Notes: generated by a model from the sequence alone, not told the origin. A stretch of 64,000 bases of DNA from Proteus terrae subsp. cibarius (GCF_011045835.1 NZ_CP047349.1:2294001-2358000); one strand, 5' to 3'. Positions 7,691 to 17,244 are shown, counted from the first letter of the stretch. Numbers and translations: made by a program.

Positions 7691-9175
7691 TTATGTATTA
7701 CGATATTGAGTTTCAGCTTCATTAAAGCGTTGCTGGTTCTCTTTACTTGGTTCTTTACCCATTAAACTAACCACAACGATAGCGATAGAGGCAAAGATAA
7801 AACCAGGAATGATTTCGTATAACCCAAACCATTTATATTGCATCCACACCAACACGGTTAAAGCGCCAATCAACATTCCAGCAAATGCACCATTACGGGT
7901 CATGCGCTTCCACAAAACAGAAATGAGGATCACAGGACCAAAGGCGGCACCAAAACCGGCCCAAGCGTTACTGACTAAATCAAGCACTTTATTGTTTGGA
8001 TCACGTGCTAAGAAGATTGCGATAATTGCAATTAATAACACCATGCCACGTCCTACCCACACTAGCTCTTTTTGGCTCGCATTTTTACGAATAAAGGGTT
8101 TATATAAATCTTCAGTTAACGCACTTGCACAGACTAATAATTGACAGCTTAATGTACTCATTACCGCGGCAAGAATTGCAGACAATAAAATACCCGCGAT
8201 CCATGGATTAAAGAGTAGTGAAGCTAATTCCATAAAAATACGTTCATTTTTAGCGGTAACAGCCCCTGCTTGTGCTGGATTCATTTCAAAGTAAGCAATA
8301 CCAAAGAATCCAACTGCAACCGTTCCCCCTAAACAGAGGATCATCCACGTCATACCAATACGACGTGCTTTGCGAATAGTTTGGTTAGAGTCAGCCGCCA
8401 TAAAACGTGCAAGGATATGAGGTTGTCCAAAATAGCCTAATCCCCATGCTAATAACGAAATAATGGCGATAAAATCAAGGCCCTTGAACATATCCAAATA
8501 AGATGGATCTTTTGCTTTAATAATAGCAATAGAAGTATCAATACCACCCACTGAGAATATAACGATAATAGGTGTCAGGATCAGAGCAAAAATCATTAAA
8601 GTCGCTTGAACGGTATCTGTCCAACTTACCGCAAGAAAGCCACCTAAAAAGGTGTATGCAATAGTTGCAAGGGCACCATAAATCATCGCTTCGTGATAAG
8701 GAATATGGAATGTAGATTCAAACAGCATTCCACCAGCAACCACGCCAGAAGCACAATAAATAGTAAAGAAGGTAAGAATAACTAACGCTGAAATGATACG
8801 TAGCATTTTGCTTTTATCATCAAAACGCGATGTTAGATAATCAGGCAACGTTAATGCATTATTGTTTTTTTCGGTTTGCAAACGTAAACGCCCAGCAACT
8901 AAACGCCAGTTTAGCCATGCGCCTAAACAGAGCCCAATAGCTATCCAACTTTCTGAAATACCTGCGAAAAATACCACGCCAGGTAATCCCATTAATAGCC
9001 AGCCACTCATATCTGAAGCACCCGCTGACAACGCAGTTACTACACTGCCCAGTCGCCGGCCACCTAGAATATAATCATCAAAGTTTTTTGTTGAACGATA
9101 AGCGAGGTAGCCAATAAAAAGCATACCCAAGATATAGATCGTAAATGTAATTAGCATTGGCGAAGTTAGAGCCAT
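7691..9175 (-). CDS. putP: Sodium/proline symporter PutP
   Basis: 494 residues with about 13 hydrophobic membrane segments, the length of E. coli PutP. It imports L-proline with Na+ across the inner membrane and feeds PutA. Signatures of the solute-sodium symporter family are visible: YLAYRSTKNFDDYILGGRRLG at the start, the Na+-site region ALSAGASDMSGWLLMGLPG, and GWGLGYFGQPHILARFMA-like sequence in the middle (LAWGLGYFGQPHILARF). The segment SAILAAVMSTLSCQLLVCAS matches the family's conserved helix. It is divergent from putA, with a 470-bp shared control region. Confidence 0.97.
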   Translation of the reverse strand: MALTSPMLITFTIYILGMLFIGYLAYRSTKNFDDYILGGRRLGSVVTALSAGASDMSGWLLMGLPGVVFFAGISESWIAIGLCLGAWLNWRLVAGRLRLQTEKNNNALTLPDYLTSRFDDKSKMLRIISALVILTFFTIYCASGVVAGGMLFESTFHIPYHEAMIYGALATIAYTFLGGFLAVSWTDTVQATLMIFALILTPIIVIFSVGGIDTSIAIIKAKDPSYLDMFKGLDFIAIISLLAWGLGYFGQPHILARFMAADSNQTIRKARRIGMTWMILCLGGTVAVGFFGIAYFEMNPAQAGAVTAKNERIFMELASLLFNPWIAGILLSAILAAVMSTLSCQLLVCASALTEDLYKPFIRKNASQKELVWVGRGMVLLIAIIAIFLARDPNNKVLDLVSNAWAGFGAAFGPVILISVLWKRMTRNGAFAGMLIGALTVLVWMQYKWFGLYEIIPGFIFASIAIVVVSLMGKEPSKENQQRFNEAETQYRNT

Positions 9176-9236
9176 AATTGCAGTTCTCCATAAATCTGTT
9201 TCCGATCATCGGTATGCTTTTGACTTGTACAGGAAC

Positions 9237-9252
9237 GTTGCACTTCGTTGCG
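9237..9252 (+). promoter_or_regulatory. Candidate PutA operator pair, putP side
   Basis: GTTGCA at 9237-9242 and GTTGCG at 9247-9252, ten bases apart on the same strand. E. coli PutA represses the put genes by binding GTTGCA sites through its ribbon-helix-helix domain. The site lies about 60 bp upstream of the putP start. Confidence 0.55.
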
Positions 9253-9557
9253 CATTAATGATCTTTTCAGTTTTTAATTAAAATAATTTCTTACAGCAAC
9301 AGATAAAGCATTCACATCAATCCTAGAATAGGTTAACTGCATTTAACAAGAAATTAACGTTTAAATATTTAAATTTTGTTTATGACTTCACACTATTTGT
9401 CTTAATTCGAATACATATTATAAATGTAAACATCAATAAAATAAATATAATTTATTGATTTATATATAAATATTTATAAAAAAACAAATTACACGATTTT
9501 TAATCACCTACAAAACCTGACTACTTTCACATTATTTATAAATAAAATGTTAACAAT

Positions 9558-9573
9558 GTTGCACAAGGTTGCA
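9558..9573 (+). promoter_or_regulatory. Candidate PutA operator pair, putA side
   Basis: GTTGCA at 9558-9563 and again at 9568-9573 (the second within GGTTGCAAC), ten bases or one helical turn apart, about 75 bp upstream of the putA start. The same spacing as the pair on the putP side supports dimer or tetramer binding by the PutA ribbon-helix-helix domain. Confidence 0.6.
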
Positions 9574-9645
9574 ACATGAATGATATTAATAAAAATAACG
9601 GGTAACTGTATTTGTGAATTAGAAATAGAATATGAGGAGCACTGC

Positions 9646-12600
9646 ATGAGTAGCACAACAATGGGTGTTAGACTTGATGAAGAAACCCGCAATAGATTAA
9701 AAGAAGCTGCACAGAAATTAGATAGAACATCGCATTGGTTAATTAAACAAGCTATTTTCGATTATCTAGAACAAATCGAAAATGATCAGGTTAATCTTGG
9801 TAACTCAACATTTGCAGAGCAAGATATTGATGAAAGCACTGAAATATCAACCGCTCATTATCAGCCTTTCTTGGAGTTTGCTGAACATATTCATCCGCAA
9901 TCTGTTTTACGCTCAGCAATTACTTCTGCATATCGCACACCAGAAACACAGGCTGTGCCTATGTTATTGCAACAAGCGACCTTACCTGAAAATGAAGCCC
10001 AAGCAACGCATAAATTAGCCTATTCCATTGCCGAAAAATTACGTAAACAGAAAAATGGTGTTGGACGCTCAGGGCTGGTTCAAGGTCTATTACAGGAATT
10101 CTCACTTTCTTCACAAGAAGGTGTCGCCTTAATGTGTTTAGCAGAAGCTTTATTGCGTATTCCTGATAAAGCCACTCGTGATGCACTTATCCGCGATAAA
10201 ATCAGTCATGGAAATTGGCGTTCACATTTAGGACAGAGCCAATCTATGTTTGTGAATGCAGCTACATGGGGATTATTATTCACAGGTAAATTAGTTTCTA
10301 CCCATAATGAAGAAAAGCTATCTAACTCTTTAAATCGCATTCTCACCAAAAGTGGCGAGCCATTAGTTCGTAAAGGCGTTGATATGGCGATGCGTTTAAT
10401 GGGTGAGCAATTTGTTACTGGTGAGACGATTTCTCAAGCACTCGCAAATGCACGCAAACTTGAAGAAAAAGGCTTTAGTTACTCTTATGACATGCTAGGA
10501 GAAGCAGCATTAACAGAGAAAGATGCTCAAGATTACCTAGTCTCTTATCAACAAGCCATCCACGCAATTGGTAAAGCCTCTAATGGCAGAGGTATTTATG
10601 AAGGCCCTGGAATATCTATCAAGCTTTCAGCATTACATCCTCGTTACAGTCGTGCTCAATATGAGCGTGTTATATCAGAGCTTTACCCTCGCCTACTCTC
10701 ATTAACATTACAAGCAAAGCAATACGATATTGGTATTAATATTGATGCAGAAGAAGCAGATAGACTTGAGATTTCACTCGACCTACTTGAAAGACTCTGT
10801 TTTGAACCTGAATTAGCAGGTTGGAATGGTATTGGCTTTGTCATTCAGGCTTACCAAAAGCGTTGTCCATTAGTTATTGATTATGTGATTGATTTGGCTC
10901 GTCGTAGCCGTCGTCGCTTAATGATCCGTTTAGTGAAAGGTGCCTATTGGGATAGCGAAGTGAAACGTGCTCAAATCGATGGTCTTGAAGATTATCCTGT
11001 CTATACTCGCAAGGTGTATACTGATGTCTCTTACCTTGCCTGTGCGAAAAAGCTACTCGCATCACCTAATTTTATTTATCCGCAATTTGCTACACATAAT
11101 GCGCACACACTGTCAGCAATTTATCATTTAGCAGGTCAAAACTATTACCCCGGACAATACGAGTTCCAGTGTTTACACGGTATGGGTGAACCCCTTTATG
11201 CTCAAGTTGTGGGTAAAATTGCAGACGGGAAACTAGGACGCCCTTGTCGTATTTATGCACCCGTAGGGACTCATGAAACATTACTTGCCTATTTAGTACG
11301 TCGCTTACTTGAAAATGGAGCTAATACATCATTTGTAAACCGAATTGCTGATACCACTATTTCTCTTGATGAATTAGTGGCAGATCCGGTCAAAGAAGTG
11401 AATAGAATGGCTAAAGCCGAAGGCCAAGTTGGGCTTTCTCATCCTAAAATTCCGCTTCCTCATAAACTGTATGGTGATGAACGTAAAAATTCACCGGGCA
11501 TTGATATGTCAAACGAACATCGCTTGGCATCGCTTTCTAGTGCCTTATTAACATCAGCAACTGAAAATATACATTGCGAACCTTTATTAGGTGATACATT
11601 TAATTTTTCAGAGAAAACACAAGAACCTCAATCTGTGTTAAATCCAGCCAATCATGCTGATATTGTCGGTACAGTAAGAGAAGCAACAGAAGCTGAGGCA
11701 GATTTTGCCTTAACCATTGCCCAAGAAAAAGGTGAGATCTGGTTTGCAACACCACCAGCGCAAAGAGCTTCATTTTTGATCCGTACTGCGGAATTAATGG
11801 AGCAACAAATGGGCCCTCTTATGGGAATATTAGTGCGTGAAGCTGGTAAAACTTACAGCAATGCGATTGCTGAAGTCCGCGAAGCTATTGATTTTCTCTA
11901 CTATTATGCGGCTCAAGTCACCCAAGACTTTGATAACAATACACATCGACCTTTAGGACCAGTGGTTTGTATCAGCCCTTGGAACTTCCCATTAGCGATC
12001 TTCAGCGGACAAATTGCGGCAGCTTTAGCCACAGGTAATACCGTTCTAGCAAAACCCGCAGAGCAGACACCTTTAATTGCATCGAAAGCCGTTGCGCTTT
12101 TCCATCAAGCAGGTGTTCCTTCTTTTGCACTACAACTATTACCAGGGCAAGGTGAAACTATTGGCGCCCGTTTAGTCGCTGATGAGCGTGTTCGTGGTGT
12201 GATGTTTACAGGTTCAACGGATGTTGCTCATATTTTACAAAAGACCCTAGCAGGTCGATTAGATAGCGAAGGCCACCCAGTACCTTTAATAGCAGAAACT
12301 GGTGGCTTAAATGCCATGATTGTTGATTCATCTGCATTAACAGAGCAAGTAGTAACCGATGTAATGACATCCGCTTACGATAGTGCCGGTCAGCGTTGCT
12401 CCGCTTTACGTCTGTTATGTATTCAAGAAGAAGTGGCTGAGAGCACTATCGAGATGCTTAAAGGTGCGATGGCACAAGCAACAATGGGTGATCCAAGTTT
12501 ACTATCTACAGACATTGGCCCTGTTATCGATAAAGAAGCAAAATCGGGCATAGAGAAGCATATTCAATCTATGCGTACAACTGGCTTCGAGATTTATCAA

Positions 12601-13614
12601 GCATCACACAATAGTTTGTCAAAACACGCTGAAAGTAACAGTACCTTTGTTCAACCGACTTTAATTGAGTTAGATAAAGTAAGTTCATTGAAGAAAGAAA
12701 TCTTTGGCCCTGTATTACATGTTGTGCGTTATGCAAGCCAAGATTTACCCGCTTTGCTAGAAGAGATTAATGCAACAGGATACGGATTAACAATGGGCGT
12801 TCATACACGCATTGATGAAACTATTGCTTATGTTGCCTCAAATGCCAAAGTCGGAAATTTATACGTTAACCGCAATATGGTCGGTGCCGTTGTCGGTGTT
12901 CAGCCTTTTGGGGGAGAAGGATTATCGGGTACAGGCCCAAAAGCAGGCGGTCCTATTTATTTATATCGCTTATTATCTAAACGCCCTGAAAATGCCGCAA
13001 CACAAACACTTACACGTCAAGATGAAATACTTCCTCTTGATACTTCTATGCGTAATACGTTATTACAGACTTATCATAAGTACATGGAATGGCTATCAAA
13101 CAAAACGGATAAACCACACTATGAAGCTTTAGAGAAATATGCTCTTGCATCCCAAGCGGGAACACTGCGTGTATTACCGGGTCCTACTGGTGAACGCAAT
13201 ACTTATCAATTAGTTCCTTGTGGTAATGTACTGTGTATTTCCGATAACGAGCAAGATGCATTGACTCAAATTGCTGCTGTTCTCGCCTCTGGTTGTCACG
13301 CCATTGTCGTTAATAGCCCATTCTCACAAAAAACATATCGTGAATTACCTGATATTGTCAGAAAAGCCATTACATTGACTGAAAACTGGAATGATGAGTC
13401 ACTAAAAATAAATGCCGTAATTTACCACGGTGATGGTGACCAATTACGTGAAACTTGCCAGAAAATTGCTCAACGCAATGGAGCTATAATTTCTGTTCAA
13501 GGATTCTCTCGCGGTGAAACTGGTATATTGTTAGAGCGTTTATTGCATGAAAGAGCATTAAGCATTAATACAGCGGCAGCTGGAGGTAATGCAAGCTTAA
13601 TGACGATTAGTTAA
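9646..13614 (+). CDS. putA: Trifunctional PutA: proline repressor, proline dehydrogenase, P5C dehydrogenase
   Basis: 1322 residues from the ATG at 9646, preceded by GAGGAG at proper spacing; an earlier in-frame codon would add 22 residues with no homology. It oxidises proline to P5C with FAD, then P5C to glutamate with NAD+, at the inner membrane, and represses put transcription when proline is absent. Domains: ribbon-helix-helix (residues about 5-45, MGVRLDEETRNRLKEAA), alpha-helical arm, FAD-binding proline dehydrogenase barrel (about 260-570, with RLVKGAYWDSEVKRAQ), and aldehyde dehydrogenase (about 640-1110, with ISPWNFPLAIF, FTGST and catalytic Cys918 in AGQRCSALR). A C-terminal domain follows. 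A terminator lies 34 bp downstream. Confidence 0.98.
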   Translation: MSSTTMGVRLDEETRNRLKEAAQKLDRTSHWLIKQAIFDYLEQIENDQVNLGNSTFAEQDIDESTEISTAHYQPFLEFAEHIHPQSVLRSAITSAYRTPETQAVPMLLQQATLPENEAQATHKLAYSIAEKLRKQKNGVGRSGLVQGLLQEFSLSSQEGVALMCLAEALLRIPDKATRDALIRDKISHGNWRSHLGQSQSMFVNAATWGLLFTGKLVSTHNEEKLSNSLNRILTKSGEPLVRKGVDMAMRLMGEQFVTGETISQALANARKLEEKGFSYSYDMLGEAALTEKDAQDYLVSYQQAIHAIGKASNGRGIYEGPGISIKLSALHPRYSRAQYERVISELYPRLLSLTLQAKQYDIGINIDAEEADRLEISLDLLERLCFEPELAGWNGIGFVIQAYQKRCPLVIDYVIDLARRSRRRLMIRLVKGAYWDSEVKRAQIDGLEDYPVYTRKVYTDVSYLACAKKLLASPNFIYPQFATHNAHTLSAIYHLAGQNYYPGQYEFQCLHGMGEPLYAQVVGKIADGKLGRPCRIYAPVGTHETLLAYLVRRLLENGANTSFVNRIADTTISLDELVADPVKEVNRMAKAEGQVGLSHPKIPLPHKLYGDERKNSPGIDMSNEHRLASLSSALLTSATENIHCEPLLGDTFNFSEKTQEPQSVLNPANHADIVGTVREATEAEADFALTIAQEKGEIWFATPPAQRASFLIRTAELMEQQMGPLMGILVREAGKTYSNAIAEVREAIDFLYYYAAQVTQDFDNNTHRPLGPVVCISPWNFPLAIFSGQIAAALATGNTVLAKPAEQTPLIASKAVALFHQAGVPSFALQLLPGQGETIGARLVADERVRGVMFTGSTDVAHILQKTLAGRLDSEGHPVPLIAETGGLNAMIVDSSALTEQVVTDVMTSAYDSAGQRCSALRLLCIQEEVAESTIEMLKGAMAQATMGDPSLLSTDIGPVIDKEAKSGIEKHIQSMRTTGFEIYQASHNSLSKHAESNSTFVQPTLIELDKVSSLKKEIFGPVLHVVRYASQDLPALLEEINATGYGLTMGVHTRIDETIAYVASNAKVGNLYVNRNMVGAVVGVQPFGGEGLSGTGPKAGGPIYLYRLLSKRPENAATQTLTRQDEILPLDTSMRNTLLQTYHKYMEWLSNKTDKPHYEALEKYALASQAGTLRVLPGPTGERNTYQLVPCGNVLCISDNEQDALTQIAAVLASGCHAIVVNSPFSQKTYRELPDIVRKAITLTENWNDESLKINAVIYHGDGDQLRETCQKIAQRNGAIISVQGFSRGETGILLERLLHERALSINTAAAGGNASLMTIS

Positions 13615-13647
13615 TTACCCCTTCTCTTTCTCTCCTTGTCTTTGAGG

Positions 13648-13690
13648 CCACCTTTAAAGTCTGTTTTCTTAAAGGTGGTTTTTTCTTTTA
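13648..13690 (+). terminator. putA terminator
   Basis: CCACCTTTAA pairs with TTAAAGGTGG across an 11-base loop, followed by TTTTTTC and more T. It starts 34 bp after the putA stop. Confidence 0.9.
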
Positions 13691-13895
13691 TTACCCTATT
13701 ATTTCTAAAGAGATAGTCAAAAATGTTATTTCTTTTAATGCTGTGACTGTTCTCACTCTTTTTATATTTACTATTCGCGATGAATTAGTTTAGTAAATAT
13801 ACTTAAGCTCAAGTCAACCTAGAAGTTAATTTAATTATATCTTTATGAATACCTGAAACTTGCGCCCCACTGTGGGCGCTTTTTTTATCTATTGA
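13691..13895 (+). ncRNA. Possible small RNA or leader ending in an orphan terminator
   Basis: A strong intrinsic terminator (GCGCCC-CACTGT-GGGCGC then seven T) at 13863-13887 points in the plus direction, yet putA already ends at its own terminator and the next gene, fliZ, is on the other strand. No coding frame of note lies between. A short independent transcript ending here would explain it, or it may be a back-up terminator. I see no convincing promoter, so the call is tentative. Confidence 0.3.
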
Positions 13896-14008
13896 TGTAA
13901 TTTACTTAGTACAACATTGCTTTTTATCGTTGATAGATAGTTTTAGAAATAAAAAAGAAATTAAACAAGAAAAAATAGGAAGGATTTAGAATTAATAGAA
14001 TAGAAAAG

Positions 14009-14038
14009 AAAAAGGAGCAGGCTAGGCTACTCCTTTTA
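14009..14038 (-). terminator. fliAZ operon terminator
   Basis: On the minus strand AAAAGGAGTAG pairs with CTGCTCCTTTT (one T-G pair) over a short loop, followed by TTTCTTTTC. It lies 20 bp after the fliZ stop codon. Confidence 0.85.
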
Positions 14039-14057
14039 AGGTCTCTCTTGAGCGCAA

Positions 14058-14588
14058 TTAGTGACTGCTACTCATTGATGGGGGCTCTTGGCACCAATCA
14101 AGATATTGCTCGTACTTACGTAGTGCAATATTGTAGTTACTAAATGCAGAGGGAGTGAGCTTTTTACTCAAGTCTGACTGAATTTTCTCTGTCGTAAACT
14201 CTTGACGAGGAAAATTAGTGGAAGTCAGTAATTCATCGAGCCGACGTAAACGAACCACATACTCACGAACAGTACTGTGGCTCATCTCCGTTTGTTCAAA
14301 CAAATACTGCTTAAAAGACATAATGTCAAAGTAGTCAGTTTCACTATTACAGTAAATCTCACTACAAAAACGGCATAGCGCAGAGAACTTCTCTTGTAAC
14401 GTTTCCCACGTTTCATCATCAATTAAATCAGTCATTTCAGAAATGGCTTCTTTATTGATAACTTGGCGATTGAATACGAGAGAGATCCGATCAAGCGCCT
14501 TGTGGCAATGTAGACAATGAGTCTGGCTGTGTTTATAGTCTTTAATGTAACGGCTTAGCGGCCGTTTCTTTTGTGTTGAAACAGACAT
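14058..14588 (-). CDS. fliZ: Flagellar regulator FliZ
   Basis: 176 residues, the length of enterobacterial FliZ. It is a DNA-binding modulator that in E. coli and Salmonella represses sigma-S promoters and helps sustain flagellar gene expression. The C-terminal part (about 90-170) has the integrase-like core-binding helices (SHSTVREYVVRLRRLDELL, then SAFSNYNIALRKYEQYLDW). The N-terminal part has two CxxC-like pairs (CLHCHK, CRFCSE), which suggests a metal site not usually stressed for FliZ. It lies 58 bp after fliA on the same strand and shares its terminator. Confidence 0.92.
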   Translation of the reverse strand: MSVSTQKKRPLSRYIKDYKHSQTHCLHCHKALDRISLVFNRQVINKEAISEMTDLIDDETWETLQEKFSALCRFCSEIYCNSETDYFDIMSFKQYLFEQTEMSHSTVREYVVRLRRLDELLTSTNFPRQEFTTEKIQSDLSKKLTPSAFSNYNIALRKYEQYLDWCQEPPSMSSSH

Positions 14589-14646
14589 AAGAGATAAAGC
14601 CCTGTGTTGTAGTCTTAATAAACAAAAACAAAAATAAGCAAAACTT

Positions 14647-15369
14647 CTATTTCTCTGGGTTTAAGCGTGCTCGTAGCCTTTTTATAGCTTGGCTGTGTAG
14701 CTGGCTCACGCGGGATTCCCCGACATTAAGCACTGCGCCTATTTCTTTCAAATTAAGTTCTTCCTGATAATACAGAGTAAGAACCATTTTTTCCCTTTCG
14801 GGAAGCAATTCTATCGCGTCTATGACTCTTTGGCGAATATCACTTTCTAATAACATCTGTAATGGATTGTCATCATGATCTTCGTCTTGAGACGGTTCAC
14901 AGCTTTCACCATAAATTTCATGCCATTCGTCATAAGAGAACAATTGGCTGTTATTCGTATCCAATAGGATCTGCCGGTATTCTGCTAACTCAATCTGCAA
15001 ATGATCAGCAACTTCCTGTTCTAATGGTGGTCGTCCTAGATCCTGCTCTAATTGATGAATAGAATGTGTTACTTCTCTTGCATTGCGACGCACACTACGT
15101 GGCGCCCAATCTCGACTGCGTAGCTCATCTAACATCGAGCCACGGATACGTTGAACAGCATAAGTGGTAAAGGCAGCACCTTGCATTGAGTCATAACGCT
15201 CAACGGCATTTAGCAACCCAATTCCACCTGCTTGCAAAAGATCATCCAATTCAACACTCGCAGGTAACTTGACCTGTAATCGTAATGCTTCATGGCGAAC
15301 CAACGGGACATATCGCTCCCAGAGGCTATTTTTGTCCATCACGCCTTCGGCGGTATACAAATCACTCAC
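14647..15369 (-). CDS. fliA: RNA polymerase sigma factor FliA (sigma28)
   Basis: 240 residues from a GTG at 15369, chosen because AAAGGTG lies 9 bases upstream; the GTG at 15381 lacks a site. It directs RNA polymerase to late flagellar and chemotaxis promoters and is held inactive by FlgM until the hook is complete. Region 2 (YTAEGVMDKNSLWERYVPLVRH ... LDDLLQAGGIGLLNAV ... TYAVQRIRGSMLDELR), region 3 and region 4 (LPEREKMVLTLYYQEELNLK, then VGESRVSQLHSQAI) are intact and nearly identical to E. coli. Its targets in this window carry clear TAAA-N15-GCCGATAA sites. Confidence 0.97.
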   Translation of the reverse strand: MSDLYTAEGVMDKNSLWERYVPLVRHEALRLQVKLPASVELDDLLQAGGIGLLNAVERYDSMQGAAFTTYAVQRIRGSMLDELRSRDWAPRSVRRNAREVTHSIHQLEQDLGRPPLEQEVADHLQIELAEYRQILLDTNNSQLFSYDEWHEIYGESCEPSQDEDHDDNPLQMLLESDIRQRVIDAIELLPEREKMVLTLYYQEELNLKEIGAVLNVGESRVSQLHSQAIKRLRARLNPEK

Positions 15370-15812
15370 AACAAAAGACACCTTTGGATAAAAGACCGGA
15401 AACCATTATCTGGCGAAATAAATTTAGCAATCGGCTGAACAGTGAAGCAAAAGCGCCTCTTTTTCACCTATGCCAAATTTTCAGCAATAATCGGGTTTTC
15501 ATTGATAAATTAATTTGTCATTGCATTACGAGAACTACTTTACCTTAAAACACCCACTGCTAATCCTTGGAAAAACCGTTAATTAAATTGATAATTTATC
15601 TCATTAAAAGAAATAGACGTATTGAATATGCATTCTGTTCATAAAAAAATAACATATAAATCATAGTATTTTATTTTTTGAGATTTTAGCGTCTAATTCA
15701 CGAGTTGAAATACTCATAAATGATTAATTAAAAAAACGACTGTTTTGATGAAAAAACACCCACCGCAAAAAAATTGAAGTGGGTGTAAATTGAGGATTAT
15801 TTCAAGATAAAA
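15370..15812. other. fliA upstream region
   Basis: About 380 bp of non-coding DNA upstream of the fliA start, plus the terminator of the second flagellin at its far end. It should contain an FlhDC-dependent promoter. I saw no unambiguous FlhDC box and no clear TAAA-N15-GCCGATAA site here. Confidence 0.5.
15750..15786 (-). terminator. Terminator of second flagellin gene
   Basis: On the minus strand CACCCAC pairs with GTGGGTG over a loop rich in T, followed by TTTTTTC. It lies about 27 bp after the stop of the flagellin at 15813-16931. Confidence 0.85.
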
Positions 15813-16931
15813 TTAACGTAATAGTGATAACACATTTTGAGGCATTTGATTCGCTTGTGCCAATACTGAAGTACCTGCTTGTTGTAAGATTTGGTTTTTA
15901 CTCATATTTGAGACTTCTGTTGCATAGTCTGCATCTAAAATACGACTACGTGAGGCAGTCAGATTATTAACCGTATTACCTAAATTAGTAATGGTTGAAT
16001 CTAAACGGTTTTGCACTGCCCCCATTGCACTGCGTAAACTATCAACTTGAGCCAGTGCATCATCCAATGCTTTCAGTGGTTTTTCAACGAGCATATCTAA
16101 ACCCGCTACTGCTGTTTTAGCGGCATCAACTGTTGCTTTAGCGCCTGTACCACCTGCGGTTACCTTTGCATCGAAGTAACCTTCAACGCCTTTTGCATCT
16201 ACAGTTTGTACGATAAGTTTTGATTTATCGTCTTTACCATCAGCACCTTTTGCATAATAAATATCATAGTTTTTAATTGTGCCTTGCGTAATTTCGTCAT
16301 CAAGCGCTTTAGTATCAAACTCTTGCATTTCTTTTGTTGCAGTAGCACCTGTACCAATGGTCACTTCCACGTTAGTTGCTTTAGAACCAATTTTGCTTTG
16401 TGCTGATAAATCCAATTTATCAATACCCAGTGTAGTCGCATCAATTTTTTTCAGATTAACACTGATTTGTTCTTTATCATGCGCGCCAACTTGTAAATTT
16501 AATGTACTATCTTCACTTAAAACCTTTACGCCATTAAATTGTGTTTGTTTTGATATACGATTTATTTCAGCGGTACGTTGCTTTACTTCTTCTTGGATGG
16601 ATTTGATATCGGATTCTGAATTAGAACCATTTTTAGCTTGTACGGTTAATTCACGAATACGTTGCAGGTTATTATTAATTTCATTTAATGCCCCTTCTGT
16701 GGTTTGGGTAATAGAAATACCATCATTCGCATTACGAGAGGCTTGTGTTAACCCTTTAACATTAGAAGTAAAACGGTTCGCTATGGCTTGACCAGCAGCG
16801 TCATCCTTGGCGCTATTAATACGTAACCCTGAAGAAAGGCGTTGAATTGCTGTATTTAAGGAGCTTTGTGAGCGATTTAAATTATTTTGAGCAATCAATG
16901 AGGTTGGGTTAGTCATAATTACTTGTGGCAT
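15813..16931 (-). CDS. fliC2: Second flagellin (FlaB-type, probably weak or silent copy)
   Basis: 372 residues. Conserved D0/D1 ends (about 1-170 and 285-372) match the first flagellin: LSSGLRINSAKDDAAGQAIA, DGISITQTTEGALNEINNNL and SRILDADYATEVSNMSKNQI near the C-terminus. The central exposed region is unrelated in sequence (VTIGTGATATKEMQEFDTK ...). Differences at normally fixed spots (MPQVIMTNPTSLIAQ at the start, NLGNTVNNLTASR) and less biased codon use than its neighbour suggest weaker selection for high expression. Its upstream sigma28 site is degraded. In Proteus mirabilis the second gene of the flaA-flaB pair is normally silent and can recombine with flaA to give hybrid flagellin. Confidence 0.92.
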   Translation of the reverse strand: MPQVIMTNPTSLIAQNNLNRSQSSLNTAIQRLSSGLRINSAKDDAAGQAIANRFTSNVKGLTQASRNANDGISITQTTEGALNEINNNLQRIRELTVQAKNGSNSESDIKSIQEEVKQRTAEINRISKQTQFNGVKVLSEDSTLNLQVGAHDKEQISVNLKKIDATTLGIDKLDLSAQSKIGSKATNVEVTIGTGATATKEMQEFDTKALDDEITQGTIKNYDIYYAKGADGKDDKSKLIVQTVDAKGVEGYFDAKVTAGGTGAKATVDAAKTAVAGLDMLVEKPLKALDDALAQVDSLRSAMGAVQNRLDSTITNLGNTVNNLTASRSRILDADYATEVSNMSKNQILQQAGTSVLAQANQMPQNVLSLLR

Positions 16932-17014
16932 ACAATATTCCTTCGACTTGATTTTAAAATATTTTTCAATGAATAGGTGGGTTATTACGTCACTGTAATA
17001 ACGTTACCTATACA

Positions 17015-17041
17015 CTATCGTCATCAATTTCGAGGGGTTTA
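17015..17041 (-). promoter_or_regulatory. Degenerate sigma28 promoter of second flagellin
   Basis: On the minus strand TAAA, 15 bases, then GACGATAG. Spacing is exact but only six of eight bases of the -10 element GCCGATAA remain. It lies about 85 bp upstream of the start codon. Confidence 0.5.
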
Positions 17042-17182
17042 CGCTTTTCGGCGTCGCGAAAATAGCAATAAAAGCCAGTCTGTTAATTTTTAAGAACTTA
17101 TTGATTTTAAAGAAAAGAAAATTAATTGAGCGAAAAATAAAAACTAAAAAAAGTGAGTTTAAAGATAAAACACAAAAACAAA

Positions 17183-17208
17183 AAAAGGCCCTCTTGCGAG
17201 GACCTTTT
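17183..17208 (-). terminator. Terminator of first flagellin gene
   Basis: On the minus strand AAAAGGTCCTC pairs along 11 bp with GAGGGCCTTTT (one T-G pair) over a GCAA loop, then TTTGTTTTTG. It is a strong stop between the two flagellin genes, so the second cannot rely on read-through. Confidence 0.92.
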
Positions 17209-17244
17209 GGATATAGAAAGGTATCTTTTGTGTCAGTGTACGAA

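Larger units (their letters stand above)
9176..9645. promoter_or_regulatory. putP-putA divergent control region
   Basis: 470 bp of AT-rich DNA between the two start codons, comparable to the long put control region of E. coli. It holds two pairs of GTTGCA-type motifs (9237-9252 near putP, 9558-9573 near putA), described separately, and a long A+T core between them. Promoters were not assigned. Confidence 0.7.

Noticed and set aside
16279..16791. 170-codon plus-strand frame opposite the second flagellin
   Set aside because: Mirror of a coding gene with no ribosome site or recognisable domain; typical antisense shadow of a low-complexity gene.
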